Assembly: GCA_024232355.1 (NCBI GenBank) | Contig: JAAEPW010000436.1 | Span: forward strand, 1-50,442 | Length of the DNA stretch: 50,442 bases | From: Chloroflexota bacterium | Lineage (GTDB): Bacteria > Chloroflexota > Anaerolineae > B4-G1 | Direction: 5' to 3' | Shown: in pieces, positions 1 through 9,362 of the stretch | How the letters are laid out: each line of letters opens with the position of its first letter | How positions within the stretch are numbered: the stretch's first letter is position 1 | The notes under the pieces: model-generated | What the model saw: only the letters and a program-made list of their open reading frames with translations | Told to the model about the DNA's origin: nothing | The model's database searches: none | Made by a program: the position numbers and the translations under genes

Positions 1-1056
1 GCGCCGTTTCATGACCACCATATCTTGATAATTGCTCGCTCCCCGCTCTTTGTATTCGAGTATCTCGAAATAAGGGGACCATTCTTTGAGCGTGTATTTT
101 CGTTTTTGAAACGTTCCGCGATAATAGTCTTTGGGCGCTATGTCATCCAATCTATTGTCTTCTATTTCACAAATGCCCTTTTTGAGCAGGCGCTTGGCGC
201 TTTTGCCCGGGAAACTGAACGCGGCAGCGAATTCGCCGTGAACGGTTGCCAGGAATAGTCCGCCCGGTCTCAAGAGCCTTTGCATTTCCTTCAACCAGGA
301 GAACTGGTTTTCTTTGGACAGGTGAGTCAGAACGGAAAATGAGACGATCAGGTCGAATGAGCGATCGGCATAAGCCGTGGGCGGGTGTAGGGGGACTGGA
401 GAGAATTCAGCCGGTTTGAGATTGTCATTGCACCACGAAATAGCCTCCGCATCAATGTCACAACCATAAACGTGGGGGATTTCCGAGAACTTGGAAAAGA
501 AACCGGTGACCCGACCACAACCACAGCCCCAATCCAACATACTTTTGATCGAATCCGGGGCCGTATGCTTGCAAGCGGTCGTCCAAAATTCCTTGTAGGT
601 TTGCATACCCGTGAGCAGGTAAAAAGAAGGGTCCTGGTGAGCGGCGACTCGTGAAATGAGATGCGGGGGTGGCGTGGGCAGGCAAGAATACAGGTCCGTC
701 CGATACCACGTCTCCATCCTGGCGATTTCTCTACCCTTTGAAACCCCCACGACACGCACGTCAAGTATTCCGTTCATTTCCTCAGCCGGTCGGTGCAGAC
801 TGAAAGAGAAACCCGACTGTTCTGCATTGGGGATAAAGGGCAGGGCTTTTGCGACGTCTTTTCTCTCTGTTGTTGCAGTGCTTGCCACTTTGCGTTGATC
901 GACGTACAGGGTGATAGAATCAAAGCGTTTCTCCGGAAGCAGCATCCACCCACGGATAGTGAACTCTTCGTCTTGATACTTGAGGTCTTCAAAGAATCCA
1001 CGCGCCAATTGGGGGGTCTTTGCAACGAGATTTTTGACTGTTTCAATCATTTTCAT
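1..1056 (-). CDS. SAM-dependent methyltransferase with N-terminal beta-rich domain (3' end cut by window edge)
   Basis: The frame is open from an ATG at 1056 to the window edge (352 codons, no stop), so the C-terminus is missing. An AGGAG site lies 7 nt before the start. Residues about 1-145 look like a beta-sandwich of unknown role (GWMLLPEKRFDSITLYVDQ, then a conserved-looking R-DV pattern). A class I methyltransferase fold follows: motif I LDWGCGCGR at about 174-182, an acidic loop YGCDIDAEAIS, the DLIVSFSVLTHL motif and a post-motif LRPGGLF. It is the last visible gene of the glycosyltransferase operon, 16 nt after the upstream GT2, so it probably methylates a sugar or lipid-linked glycan. 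The substrate is inferred from context only. Other overlapping frames here are shadows. Confidence 0.85.
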   Translation of the reverse strand, partial: MKMIETVKNLVAKTPQLARGFFEDLKYQDEEFTIRGWMLLPEKRFDSITLYVDQRKVASTATTERKDVAKALPFIPNAEQSGFSFSLHRPAEEMNGILDVRVVGVSKGREIARMETWYRTDLYSCLPTPPPHLISRVAAHQDPSFYLLTGMQTYKEFWTTACKHTAPDSIKSMLDWGCGCGRVTGFFSKFSEIPHVYGCDIDAEAISWCNDNLKPAEFSPVPLHPPTAYADRSFDLIVSFSVLTHLSKENQFSWLKEMQRLLRPGGLFLATVHGEFAAAFSFPGKSAKRLLKKGICEIEDNRLDDIAPKDYYRGTFQKRKYTLKEWSPYFEILEYKERGASNYQDMVVMKRR

Positions 1057-1072
1057 TATCGTTCTCCTAGGT

Positions 1073-2398
1073 TTATAGTGCGAACGGAATGTCTGGGTTG
1101 AACAATTCACCGAACAACTCTTCGATCCCAAACCGTTCTACGAGCCGTTGCTGCGCCTGCCGGTACTCGGGCGTATCGACGCATACGTCAAAACTCAATA
1201 CGCGCACAGCCGTGAAAATCTCGCGGTCGGTGCGTTGGCGGTGTTTCTGAATGTAGGCACGCTTTTCCATCACGGCGTCGAGGTTTTCGATCACGTCGTT
1301 CGTCGCTGTGATGACAGATTGCTCTGCCCAACAAGAAGGATGTTGCTGCGACGCAATTTCGGCAGACGCAAAGTGCGGAACGGGATTGCCGCGTCTCCGG
1401 TCGATCTCGTCCAGGATCTTGCGCAGCAATGCCAGCAAGCCATCGTCGCGGAACGTGTGCCAGGCATCTCGCAAATAGTAGCGTGTGTCGTAAACGGGCG
1501 CGGGGCCGGACAGATTGAGCGTGCTCGGATCGAAACGGCATCCGTCCATATCGATCCCGCCCATTTGCGCGTGCACATACGCTCGCTTGAACTGCATGAA
1601 CAGCGCCAACGGCAATATCCGATCCAGGTATTGTTGCTCATAATTCTTGATAATCGTGTACAGCGAATTCCGCTCGTATAGATACTGTATCTTGGCGGGC
1701 AGCAGGCTGGACGATGTGCCAAAATGAACGTGATAACAGATCGACTGGGGGGCAAAAGCCACCTTGTATCCCAAAATCCACAATCGCCATCCCAGGTCAA
1801 CGTCCTCAAAGTAATTGACGTAATCCTCGTCGAACCCGCCAATTTCGAGGAAAATCTCTCGATCGATCAACATCGCCCCGCCGCAGGCCGCCAGCACGTA
1901 GTGCACCGAATCATACGCGGTCAGATCGGGGTCGTGATACCCGTCGGCGCGAGCGTGCCCCAGGAACAAGAGTATGGTTCCCCCATAGTCCATCAAGCTG
2001 CCATCTCTGTTTAGGATTTTAGAGGCCGAGCACACCACGTCCGGCTCGTCACCCAATGCCTCGACCAGCCCAGACAGCCAATTGGCTTCGACGCGCATAT
2101 CCGAATTCAGAAACGCCACGAACTCGGTTTCCACCTTCGCCGCCGCCCGGTTGTTGCCGACACAAAATCCATAATTTTGATCGTACTGGATAATGCGCAC
2201 CTGCGGAAAGTGTTCGCGAACATACTCTACCGAGCCATCGCTGGAACCATTATCCGCCAGCACCAGTTCAACGCGCTCGGCGGGGTAATCGAGTTGGCTC
2301 AACGAGCCAAAACAGTCTTGCATGTACCGCAGACCGTTAAAATTCAAAACAATGACACTAACTGTAGGATTATTCACTTTTAAAGTCCTATCTTCCAA
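1073..2398 (-). CDS. GT2 family glycosyltransferase (rhamnosyltransferase-like)
   Basis: A 441-residue cytoplasmic, membrane-associated type glycosyltransferase of the WbbL/rhamnosyltransferase-like GT2 group. Visible motifs are the GT-A nucleotide-binding start SVIVLNFNG (14-22), ADNGSSDG (48-55), the metal-binding DxD variant LNSD (97-100) and the acceptor-side FDEDYVNYFEDVDLGWR (189-205). The last 130 residues show no motif I recognise. The start overlaps the end of the preceding gene by 19 nt, which fits translational coupling in the polysaccharide operon. It likely adds one sugar to a lipid-linked glycan; the donor cannot be read from sequence. Confidence 0.9.
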   Translation of the reverse strand: MEDRTLKVNNPTVSVIVLNFNGLRYMQDCFGSLSQLDYPAERVELVLADNGSSDGSVEYVREHFPQVRIIQYDQNYGFCVGNNRAAAKVETEFVAFLNSDMRVEANWLSGLVEALGDEPDVVCSASKILNRDGSLMDYGGTILLFLGHARADGYHDPDLTAYDSVHYVLAACGGAMLIDREIFLEIGGFDEDYVNYFEDVDLGWRLWILGYKVAFAPQSICYHVHFGTSSSLLPAKIQYLYERNSLYTIIKNYEQQYLDRILPLALFMQFKRAYVHAQMGGIDMDGCRFDPSTLNLSGPAPVYDTRYYLRDAWHTFRDDGLLALLRKILDEIDRRRGNPVPHFASAEIASQQHPSCWAEQSVITATNDVIENLDAVMEKRAYIQKHRQRTDREIFTAVRVLSFDVCVDTPEYRQAQQRLVERFGIEELFGELFNPDIPFAL

Positions 2399-4314
2399 CG
2401 GATATACTGAATCATCTCATAGACCACCTTTCGCCTCCCATTTTGTTTGAGCGTCTGCCAGACCTTGCCGGGCAAGGCCCAAAGTGGTGTTGGCAGTGGT
2501 GGCAGCTTGGGTTCGCGGAACAAGAGCGCATCGATCTGACGATCCAACGCAGTGTATGGTTGCTGGCAGAACTGGAGCAGAGGCGCGATTGCTTGGGCGT
2601 CAGGGGGTGTGGGGACGATCATCAGCAGGCTATCCCGATCGAGGGCGGCCTGCCAGGGATACGAGTTTGAGCGTGCGTGCATTACGCGTTCAAATTGCTC
2701 CAGCCAATGGGCGCGTTCCGCCTCACTGGCACACACAACGCCATCGACCAGTTGGATCCAATGTCGCGCTATCCTGTCATCCGCCTCATCCCGTTCACGC
2801 AATGCCTTGTCGCGCGCTGCCTCATCGAACACAGACAATGTGCGGGGTGGCGAATCCACTAGGATCGGCCCATGCCAGTGATACAAAAAATCAAAATGAT
2901 GGAACGCTTCCGCACTGACGACCACCAGGTCAGCGGTGGCGCAAAGCTGGCGCAGACTCGCGTCATCCTCGTCACGCGGCGTGATGCAGCCCACCTCACA
3001 CGTCTCGGCCAACTGCTGCGCCATCGCTCGGCGGCGATCTGTCTCCAGCCCCACAAAAACAACTCGCCGCCGCATCGGTAGCGGGGCAATCGCCGGATAC
3101 TGACCGTATACGGCCCGTATATTGTCCACCGTCAGAAGAGGCTGACCCTGGCGCAACATCAAAGCAGGCTCTGGCGGAGCCAGGGCATTGAGCAACTCGT
3201 CACTGCGTGCCGGATGCGTGACCCCTCGACGCTTGACGCGGCTAGAGCGAAATGATGCCCAGCCTCGACGCCGGGCATCTCGTTCGTCCGGTGGGCATTG
3301 TTGATCTTGTTGCCGGTAGATTTCGATTTGCTTTTTGGCATGGCTTGATTCAAAGTTGCGCGCGACAAATCGCAGTTTATCGCGTGTCTCTTGCATCAAA
3401 TCGACGGCTCCGGGCCACGGTCCAACAGCCACTGCCTGCAAAGCCGTTAAAATGTGATAGCCGTGCAACCGGGCCTGATAACACCAGGCGGCCCCAAGCC
3501 AATCCAAACCATGTCCTGCGTCTGGCAACCCAACTTGTTCGAGCGCGGTGCGACTGATCAACCCCGCCGACACGCTCATTGCTGGCGACTCTTGCCAGCG
3601 CTCGAATTGTCCCACGTCTAAACAGCCAGCGTAGGGGTTTCGTTGTGGTTCTGTCGCGCTCCGCCAATCGCCCGCCTGCACGACAAAGCCCGGCCACTGC
3701 CTCCACATAACGCGTGGTGCTACTGCCGCGACGTCATCCCGCAGTTCGCAAGCCCGTACCATCTCGGCCAATGCCCCTGGCGCTAAATCTATTTGCGAGT
3801 CGAGTAGAAGAATAGCGTCTCCGCCCACTTGGGCTAGTTGCTCGACCAAGGTATGGGGAAAAGAGACGTCTTGACAAGATACCAGACGAATCTCTTTATC
3901 ACATAGCGCAACAGGTGTCGTGACAATGACCGTAACTTGCGTGAGCGCAGGATATTCCTGGCCCAATACCGAGTCCAGACACTTGTCCAAATCGGCCTGT
4001 GCGTGACTGTGAACGATCACAGCAGAAACTGAGGACTTGGTTGCCCAAGTCGAGTTGTCGATGGGGGATGGAACCGGCGGAGCTTTTTGCAATAACCCGG
4101 CATATTGCAGGGCTGTTAGCGCACAAGATGCCAAATATTTTGAAACCGAGACAGTCTGCAAAATCTCGGCCAAAGAATGCTCTTGAGCCGCTGACCAAAT
4201 AGCAAACAGTATCGGGTCAAGATTAATGCCCGTTTGGTGGTTCGATAAACAAATATTTGCCCAACCATCAGATTGGGTATTGACGCTTAAACCAGTTCTC
4301 TGTCGGTAGATCAC
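2380..4314 (-). CDS. Two-domain glycosyltransferase-like protein (degenerate GT2 + GT4-like half) with PqqD-like N-terminus
   Basis: A 644-residue protein in three parts. Residues 1-75 form a winged-helix-like segment matching the PqqD/RRE pattern and the N-terminus of the next gene. Residues about 95-310 are a GT2-like fold in which the usual DNxSxDxS and DxD motifs are not kept (LLLDSQID at the DxD place). Residues about 400-580 resemble the N-terminal half of a GT4 enzyme (RRRVVFVGL ... ADLVVVSAEAFHHFD). It shares the segment YxGxLDVGQF and a C-terminal helix ending YIRWKIGL with the 508-residue neighbour, so the two are paralogues. Loss of motifs suggests a structural or regulatory partner, or weak activity. 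It starts 9 nt after the upstream gene. Confidence 0.8.
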   Translation of the reverse strand: MIYRQRTGLSVNTQSDGWANICLSNHQTGINLDPILFAIWSAAQEHSLAEILQTVSVSKYLASCALTALQYAGLLQKAPPVPSPIDNSTWATKSSVSAVIVHSHAQADLDKCLDSVLGQEYPALTQVTVIVTTPVALCDKEIRLVSCQDVSFPHTLVEQLAQVGGDAILLLDSQIDLAPGALAEMVRACELRDDVAAVAPRVMWRQWPGFVVQAGDWRSATEPQRNPYAGCLDVGQFERWQESPAMSVSAGLISRTALEQVGLPDAGHGLDWLGAAWCYQARLHGYHILTALQAVAVGPWPGAVDLMQETRDKLRFVARNFESSHAKKQIEIYRQQDQQCPPDERDARRRGWASFRSSRVKRRGVTHPARSDELLNALAPPEPALMLRQGQPLLTVDNIRAVYGQYPAIAPLPMRRRVVFVGLETDRRRAMAQQLAETCEVGCITPRDEDDASLRQLCATADLVVVSAEAFHHFDFLYHWHGPILVDSPPRTLSVFDEAARDKALRERDEADDRIARHWIQLVDGVVCASEAERAHWLEQFERVMHARSNSYPWQAALDRDSLLMIVPTPPDAQAIAPLLQFCQQPYTALDRQIDALLFREPKLPPLPTPLWALPGKVWQTLKQNGRRKVVYEMIQYIRWKIGL

Positions 4315-4323
4315 GAGTCCACT

Positions 4324-5850
4324 CTATTGCAAGTTCGCAAGCCACCAGCGCAGGTAACGGCCTGTCTCTTTTATCAAACCAACACTGCCCTTTTCTCGCA
4401 AGACGTGTCTGACTTTGTGCCAAAGCGGCGGAGTGACAATGTCTATTGGAGCAGCAACTGATCCCAGGTCCTCCGGCGCAGGCGCTGAATCAGGCGCGAA
4501 CATTTCTAGTCGCATATAATGATTCTGAATAACGGGTGCAGAGATGACGGGATATCGGCCATGCATCGCTGGTTGCGGTATACGGTTCGCCAGTGCAAAA
4601 GCTGCATCGTCGCTAAAAGGCGCGTGGCGCAAGCGGCGAGTTTTCCAACGGGCGACGGCCAGTTTGGGCAACGAACACAGCCATTGTCGCCAGCTTTTGT
4701 AACATGTTTTCATCACGTCAGGCATATTGTTGTCTCGTGCCCACGTAAGCCGATAGAAATCTTCTTTTAGATACACGCGCATAAATCTGCTGGCACGTCC
4801 AAGGTCCAAGTTCTTCCAGATAAACCGCAAACGGTTGCGAATCACCAACCCCAGCTTGAATGTAGAAGGCAACGTATCCGTCGTTGCATTGAATTTGTGA
4901 TACACGATCGCCTGGGGAGCGGTGACTATATCGTACCCGCCAATCCGTGCTCGGAATGACCAATCTATATCCTCATAGTAATAAAAATATTCCTCATCTA
5001 TGTCACCAATCTGCTCTACCACCGAACGCCGCAGCATCGCCGCGCCGAAACACGCGCCGAAAACCCGGGCAGTGTCATCAAACTGACCAACATCCAGATA
5101 ACCGATAAAATTATCACACGAACGACCATCCGGATACATCGAATTGCCCATCGAGTTGAAAAAAGAGCGCATATAGGACAATTTCATCTTGGGAACAACA
5201 GCCGCGATCATGTCTGATCCGAACATGGCCATGGCACATTCTGCGATACAATCAGGTTCCATGATCGTATCGTCGTTCAACAAGAAGAAAAATTCACCGC
5301 GTGCTTGTTTCATCGCCAGGTTATTTGCCGCGCCAAAGCCCAATGACTTGTCCGTCGGAATTATCTTGATCTGGGGAAAATTCTGTCTCGTGAACGAGAC
5401 CGAGTCGTCTGTGGTTTGATTGTCGACCAGGATGATTTCCAAATTGGGATAGGTCTGTGCCAGGACCGAAGGTAAACACGCTTCCAAGTGAACGCGTGCC
5501 TGGCGGCCAGCCGGAATGATGACGGATATCAAGGGAAATGAACTTGGATCCGATAGATCAACAGGAGGTGTGTGAACCATTGGGGGCAGTGACTGCGATG
5601 GAACAATCGCTCCGGCTCGCGCCAGTACTTTTGTGGTGGATTCAACAAACGCAGCCGATACTTTGTCTGTGACAATGGTCGCAATCACCTGATCGGTCAA
5701 AGCACCGTCGAAAGCCGACCAAACGCCGTACACCAGATCGTCAAAGGCGAATGCTTTTCCTGTATCGTCGCTGAGAATCCAAAAGGTGCCATCGTTTTGA
5801 GACTTGAAATCTGCACTTTGCTTATACAGACAATCCAGAGCGTCCATCAT
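4324..5850 (-). CDS. GT2 glycosyltransferase with PqqD-like N-terminal domain
   Basis: 508 residues. Residues about 20-83 follow the PqqD/RRE layout (WILSDDTG, a hydrophobic VYGVWSAFDG, then a helix ending LARAGAI). The GT2 catalytic domain spans about 107-330: LISVIIPAG, VDNQTTDDS (142-150), LNDD (191-194) and DEEYFYYYEDIDWSFR (285-300), all intact. The C-terminal tail ends RYLRWWLANL, like the degenerate paralogue downstream. Two adjacent ATG codons begin 3 nt after the stop of the preceding gene, so it is co-translated with its neighbours. It probably extends the surface glycan; the role of the N-terminal domain is unknown. Confidence 0.88.
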   Translation of the reverse strand: MMDALDCLYKQSADFKSQNDGTFWILSDDTGKAFAFDDLVYGVWSAFDGALTDQVIATIVTDKVSAAFVESTTKVLARAGAIVPSQSLPPMVHTPPVDLSDPSSFPLISVIIPAGRQARVHLEACLPSVLAQTYPNLEIILVDNQTTDDSVSFTRQNFPQIKIIPTDKSLGFGAANNLAMKQARGEFFFLLNDDTIMEPDCIAECAMAMFGSDMIAAVVPKMKLSYMRSFFNSMGNSMYPDGRSCDNFIGYLDVGQFDDTARVFGACFGAAMLRRSVVEQIGDIDEEYFYYYEDIDWSFRARIGGYDIVTAPQAIVYHKFNATTDTLPSTFKLGLVIRNRLRFIWKNLDLGRASRFMRVYLKEDFYRLTWARDNNMPDVMKTCYKSWRQWLCSLPKLAVARWKTRRLRHAPFSDDAAFALANRIPQPAMHGRYPVISAPVIQNHYMRLEMFAPDSAPAPEDLGSVAAPIDIVTPPLWHKVRHVLREKGSVGLIKETGRYLRWWLANLQ

Positions 5851-5853
5851 ACC

Positions 5854-7344
5854 CTATTTCAGAAAAGCCCCTTTTATGATGTGGTTTATGCCATCCATCA
5901 AACGCATCACGCGGCCCTGTCTGATTTGTTTGATGGTATCTTGTAAATGTTCGATCTCGCCATCTCGGGCGGTCACAACATTCTTCAGATGCTCCATGTG
6001 GACGAGTTGAGACTTGTGCTCTTGCACAACACTTTCCAGATAGATCATCCGCTTGTCCTTTTCATTAATGTCTCGCCGCATCGCGTCAATATGACTGGTC
6101 AACTTTAGCCCTGCCAACGACTGCCAATCGTTCCTGGCGCGATGTCTATCCGGCGCGCAGCGTGGCTCCCGACAGAATTTTATCAGTGGCTGCAGCGCGA
6201 CGTCCCAATTGAGTTGTGGAGTGATGGCAGAAAAACGATCGCTGAATTCGCTTCGCGAGACGTCGGCGCTCTTTAGAATAGCCGCCGTCACGTCATCCAC
6301 ACTTTCGTAGCCCACCGCCCATCCCAGTTGGTGATCCTCGATCAAATCGCCCAGAACATCCCCCTGCGTGACAATGACGGGCAATCCGGCCCAGATGTAA
6401 TCCAGCAGCCGCGTGCGGAACGAAAAGTGTGTTTCCAGATGCGAAAAATGCAAACTGACACCGACGTCAGCCTCCAACAAATAGTTCTGCCGTTCATCGT
6501 AGGGCGTCCAGTCATTAAAAAAGACGTTCTTTTCGTAGAGGCCCAACTCTTTGCTCAAGGCAACGGCTCGCTCGCCCATCTCGTTGACACTGCTGTCTAT
6601 GTCAGGGCTGGGATGCCGAATACCCAAAAAGAATAATTTCACGTCGCTGCGCTGCGCAGAAACACGTTTCATTGCATAGAGCAAGGTGAGTGGGTCAAAC
6701 CAATTATAGACCCCACCTCCCCACATGATGACCCGGTCCGTCTCCGCGATGCCCGGACGCACACCTTTCAGCACGGCACGGGTGTGCTGTGGCGGCGTGC
6801 TGGGCAAGCCAAAAGCGACAATGTCTATCAACTGTTGGAATGTGGGGTCATCATCATACGTAAGTGGGTTGATTCGATCCAGTGCATTAAGCCAACCCAA
6901 CCAATAATCACGCTGCTTTTCGCTGGAACAGAGAAAGAAATCACCCCAAACGAGCAGATCGGTGAGTGCATCCAGAACCTCTATATGCCGGCGGTTCCGC
7001 TCCAACTCGGGCTGATTGGACAGCAAAGGCAAACTCTCCACCAAGAACGGATCATAGATGTCAATCACCAAGGGTACGTTTGACAATTTTAGAGTTGGAT
7101 GGAGCCAGAGGGCAAATCCTGATAGAATTATCAGGTCACTTGCAGCGGCCAATGCTTCCAATTGAGCGGCATCATACTGCACCAACTTGAACGTGTCTGG
7201 TGACAACGACGTGGGATGACTGGTTGCCAGAGTCACCTGATGAGATTCTCTGCTCAAAGCGCGGGCAAATTCCCAACAACGTATCGCAGGGCCTGCCATA
7301 TTCTCGCCCACCTTGTCACGCGTAAGAATCAGTATCCGAGACAT
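5854..7344 (-). CDS. GT4 family glycosyltransferase with C-terminal coiled coil
   Basis: 496 residues from ATG 7344, chosen because GAGGAG lies 6 nt upstream; an in-frame start at 7374 has no site. The N-terminal Rossmann half begins SRILILTRDKVGENMAGPA. The C-terminal half has IMWGGGVYNWFDPLTLL, the acceptor/donor loop EADVGVSLHFSHLETHFSF and LLDYIWAGLPVIVTQGD, the typical GT4 layout of a retaining sugar transferase. The last about 75 residues are a charged coiled coil (MRRDINEKDKRMIYLESV...), which may tether it to partners in the assembly complex. It follows the Wzt gene by 30 nt. Confidence 0.88.
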   Translation of the reverse strand: MSRILILTRDKVGENMAGPAIRCWEFARALSRESHQVTLATSHPTSLSPDTFKLVQYDAAQLEALAAASDLIILSGFALWLHPTLKLSNVPLVIDIYDPFLVESLPLLSNQPELERNRRHIEVLDALTDLLVWGDFFLCSSEKQRDYWLGWLNALDRINPLTYDDDPTFQQLIDIVAFGLPSTPPQHTRAVLKGVRPGIAETDRVIMWGGGVYNWFDPLTLLYAMKRVSAQRSDVKLFFLGIRHPSPDIDSSVNEMGERAVALSKELGLYEKNVFFNDWTPYDERQNYLLEADVGVSLHFSHLETHFSFRTRLLDYIWAGLPVIVTQGDVLGDLIEDHQLGWAVGYESVDDVTAAILKSADVSRSEFSDRFSAITPQLNWDVALQPLIKFCREPRCAPDRHRARNDWQSLAGLKLTSHIDAMRRDINEKDKRMIYLESVVQEHKSQLVHMEHLKNVVTARDGEIEHLQDTIKQIRQGRVMRLMDGINHIIKGAFLK

Positions 7345-7374
7345 ACACTGCTCCTCAAGAATCTCATTGTGCAT

Positions 7375-9225
7375 TCATTTGCCGTCTCTATCATCTTGGC
7401 ACTCCCACTTGCCCCCGATGTTTACTGCTCCGATTCGTTCACCCTGTTCAAATTGACACACTTTGAACGTATGGAGACGGTCGTGATAATCGTACATCTT
7501 TGTATCAGTCGAGTTATGGACTGCTACTGACACAAGATATGTCCCTTCCATCAGTGGGAGACGATCCACGCGGTACAGGATGGTTCCCTCCCCCTCGACA
7601 AAAGGAATGTCCAGACCAGCAAAGTGAGTGTTGGGGCCGCACACATGCAATCCATCATCTCGATGGATTCCCACTCCAAAAACAGGAATCTCGACCCGTT
7701 GGTGAGCCTGATAATGCAATCGTATTGCCCACGGTTCTCCTGCTTCGAACACACGGCGCTCCCCGCCATCTGCGTCAAGGAAAGATACAGCCACTATTCT
7801 CACGTCCCCGGTTCCCCGTCGTCGTTTGATTGGGCTCCCATCTTTCCGGTACTGCTCTACTTTTTCAATCTCTTTTGCTCTTTCCAAGGATAGCGGGGTT
7901 GCTGGTGTGCTGTCCTGATCGTTCCATTCCCACGAGCCCTCCAGATTGACAACTCCATACCGTTCTCCCCCTTCCACTTGCCGCACCTTGAAAGTGCACG
8001 AATGATCGAGAAAATCAATTTCTTTCGCACCAGTTTGGTCGCGAGAGAAATTGGATAAAATATACGAGCCTTCCATCAGTGGGAGACGAGGTATGCGATA
8101 CAGAACACTTCCCTCCCCTTCTACGAAAGGAATATCCAGACCAGTGGCATAGGTGTTCGATTCACACACGCGCAGTCCATCGTTGCGGTGAATGACCAAC
8201 CCAAAGACAGGCTTTTCGACACATTGGTTAGCTCGGTATTGCAGCCGCATCGTCCACGGTTCTCCGACCCTGAACACACGTTGTTCATTTCCCGTTTTAT
8301 CCAGCAAGGAAACGCGCGCAATATCTATATTTTCGATTCCCTGACACTGTTCTTCCACGGCTTTTGAGGAAAGAGCAACCGGTGCCGAGTTTTTTTTTCG
8401 ATCAAGTTTGTCTTTTTGCAACACAGCAGCCATCATACGAGCATCTTCTTCGTCGGCTGCGTGGTTCAGATAAGCCGCAATCGTATCGTATACATCGCCT
8501 ACGGCTCGAGCCATGCCGTCATCGAGCCACACGGCGTGAGAACACAACTGACGAACTGACTCCAAGCCGTGCGACACAAAGCATATCGTGACGCCTTGCT
8601 GCCTCATCTCTAGTATGCGGTCGAGGCACTTGTGCTGAAAATTCTGATCTCCCACTGCCAGCACCTCGTCGATCAACAAGATTTCCGGGTCAGTGTGTAC
8701 CGCCACTGAGAATCCCAGCCGCACGTACATCCCCGACGAGTAGTGTTTCACCGGGATGTCTATGAATCGCTCCAACTCTGCAAAGGTGATAATATCGCCC
8801 ATCTTTTGCTGGATCTGAGAACGGCTCAATCCCAGGATAGAACCGTTCATGAAAACGTTCTCTCGCCCGGTCAGGTCGGGGTGGAAACCCGCTCCCAGTT
8901 CGAGCAACGCGCTCACCCGCCCGTTCACCTCGATTTGGCCCGTGCTAGGCTCGATGATGCGGGTCATTAGCTTGAGCGCGGTGCTCTTTCCTGCGCCATT
9001 GGAACCAATGAACCCCACCGTCTCACCTTGTTTCACGGTGAAACTGACGTCCCGCAAGGCCCAGAATTTCTCATCCTTTTGTTTCAAGGCGCGATGATTG
9101 CGTCGGAACAGACTGAGGGCCAATTCCTGAAAGGAACGGGCCCGTTCGTGCGCAAGTCGAAACTCTTTCGATACACCGTCAAATCGTATAACTGTTTTTT
9201 TCGAGTTTTTCATACGCTTATTCAT
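7375..9225 (-). CDS. wzt: Polysaccharide ABC exporter ATP-binding protein, Wzt type, with two C-terminal Wzt_C repeats
   Basis: ATPase of an ABC-2 type exporter that moves finished polysaccharide across the membrane. From ATG 9225 it has 616 residues: Walker A GFIGSNGAGKST (about 72-83), signature YSSGM (162-166), Walker B ILLIDEVLAVGD (182-193) and a switch histidine in CFVSHG. Two tandem beta-sandwich domains follow, each carrying RVF..GEPW, IHR.DGL.VC, N(T/H).(A)GLDIPFVEGEG and RLPLMEG. These match the Wzt_C carbohydrate-binding domain that recognises the glycan's modified end. One such domain is normal; two are uncommon. ATG 9213 or an upstream start at 9315 is possible; no strong ribosome site decides. 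The membrane partner (Wzm) is not in the window. Confidence 0.9.
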   Translation of the reverse strand: MNKRMKNSKKTVIRFDGVSKEFRLAHERARSFQELALSLFRRNHRALKQKDEKFWALRDVSFTVKQGETVGFIGSNGAGKSTALKLMTRIIEPSTGQIEVNGRVSALLELGAGFHPDLTGRENVFMNGSILGLSRSQIQQKMGDIITFAELERFIDIPVKHYSSGMYVRLGFSVAVHTDPEILLIDEVLAVGDQNFQHKCLDRILEMRQQGVTICFVSHGLESVRQLCSHAVWLDDGMARAVGDVYDTIAAYLNHAADEEDARMMAAVLQKDKLDRKKNSAPVALSSKAVEEQCQGIENIDIARVSLLDKTGNEQRVFRVGEPWTMRLQYRANQCVEKPVFGLVIHRNDGLRVCESNTYATGLDIPFVEGEGSVLYRIPRLPLMEGSYILSNFSRDQTGAKEIDFLDHSCTFKVRQVEGGERYGVVNLEGSWEWNDQDSTPATPLSLERAKEIEKVEQYRKDGSPIKRRRGTGDVRIVAVSFLDADGGERRVFEAGEPWAIRLHYQAHQRVEIPVFGVGIHRDDGLHVCGPNTHFAGLDIPFVEGEGTILYRVDRLPLMEGTYLVSVAVHNSTDTKMYDYHDRLHTFKVCQFEQGERIGAVNIGGKWECQDDRDGK

Positions 9226-9362
9226 CAAAACAAAGGAGCCACCAGCCACTTGGTAAACAACAGCAGGGGGCGCCTCCAACCTCACGTTTCTATAATGTGG
9301 GGTATGATAACACACACTGGTCGAAAAGCCAAGCCTTTACGGGCAATTTCTGCAAAGTACGC

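Noticed and set aside
1148..1681. Long plus-strand reading frame opposite the first GT2 gene
   Set aside because: It lies fully antisense to a gene with clear GT2 motifs and shows no domain pattern of its own.
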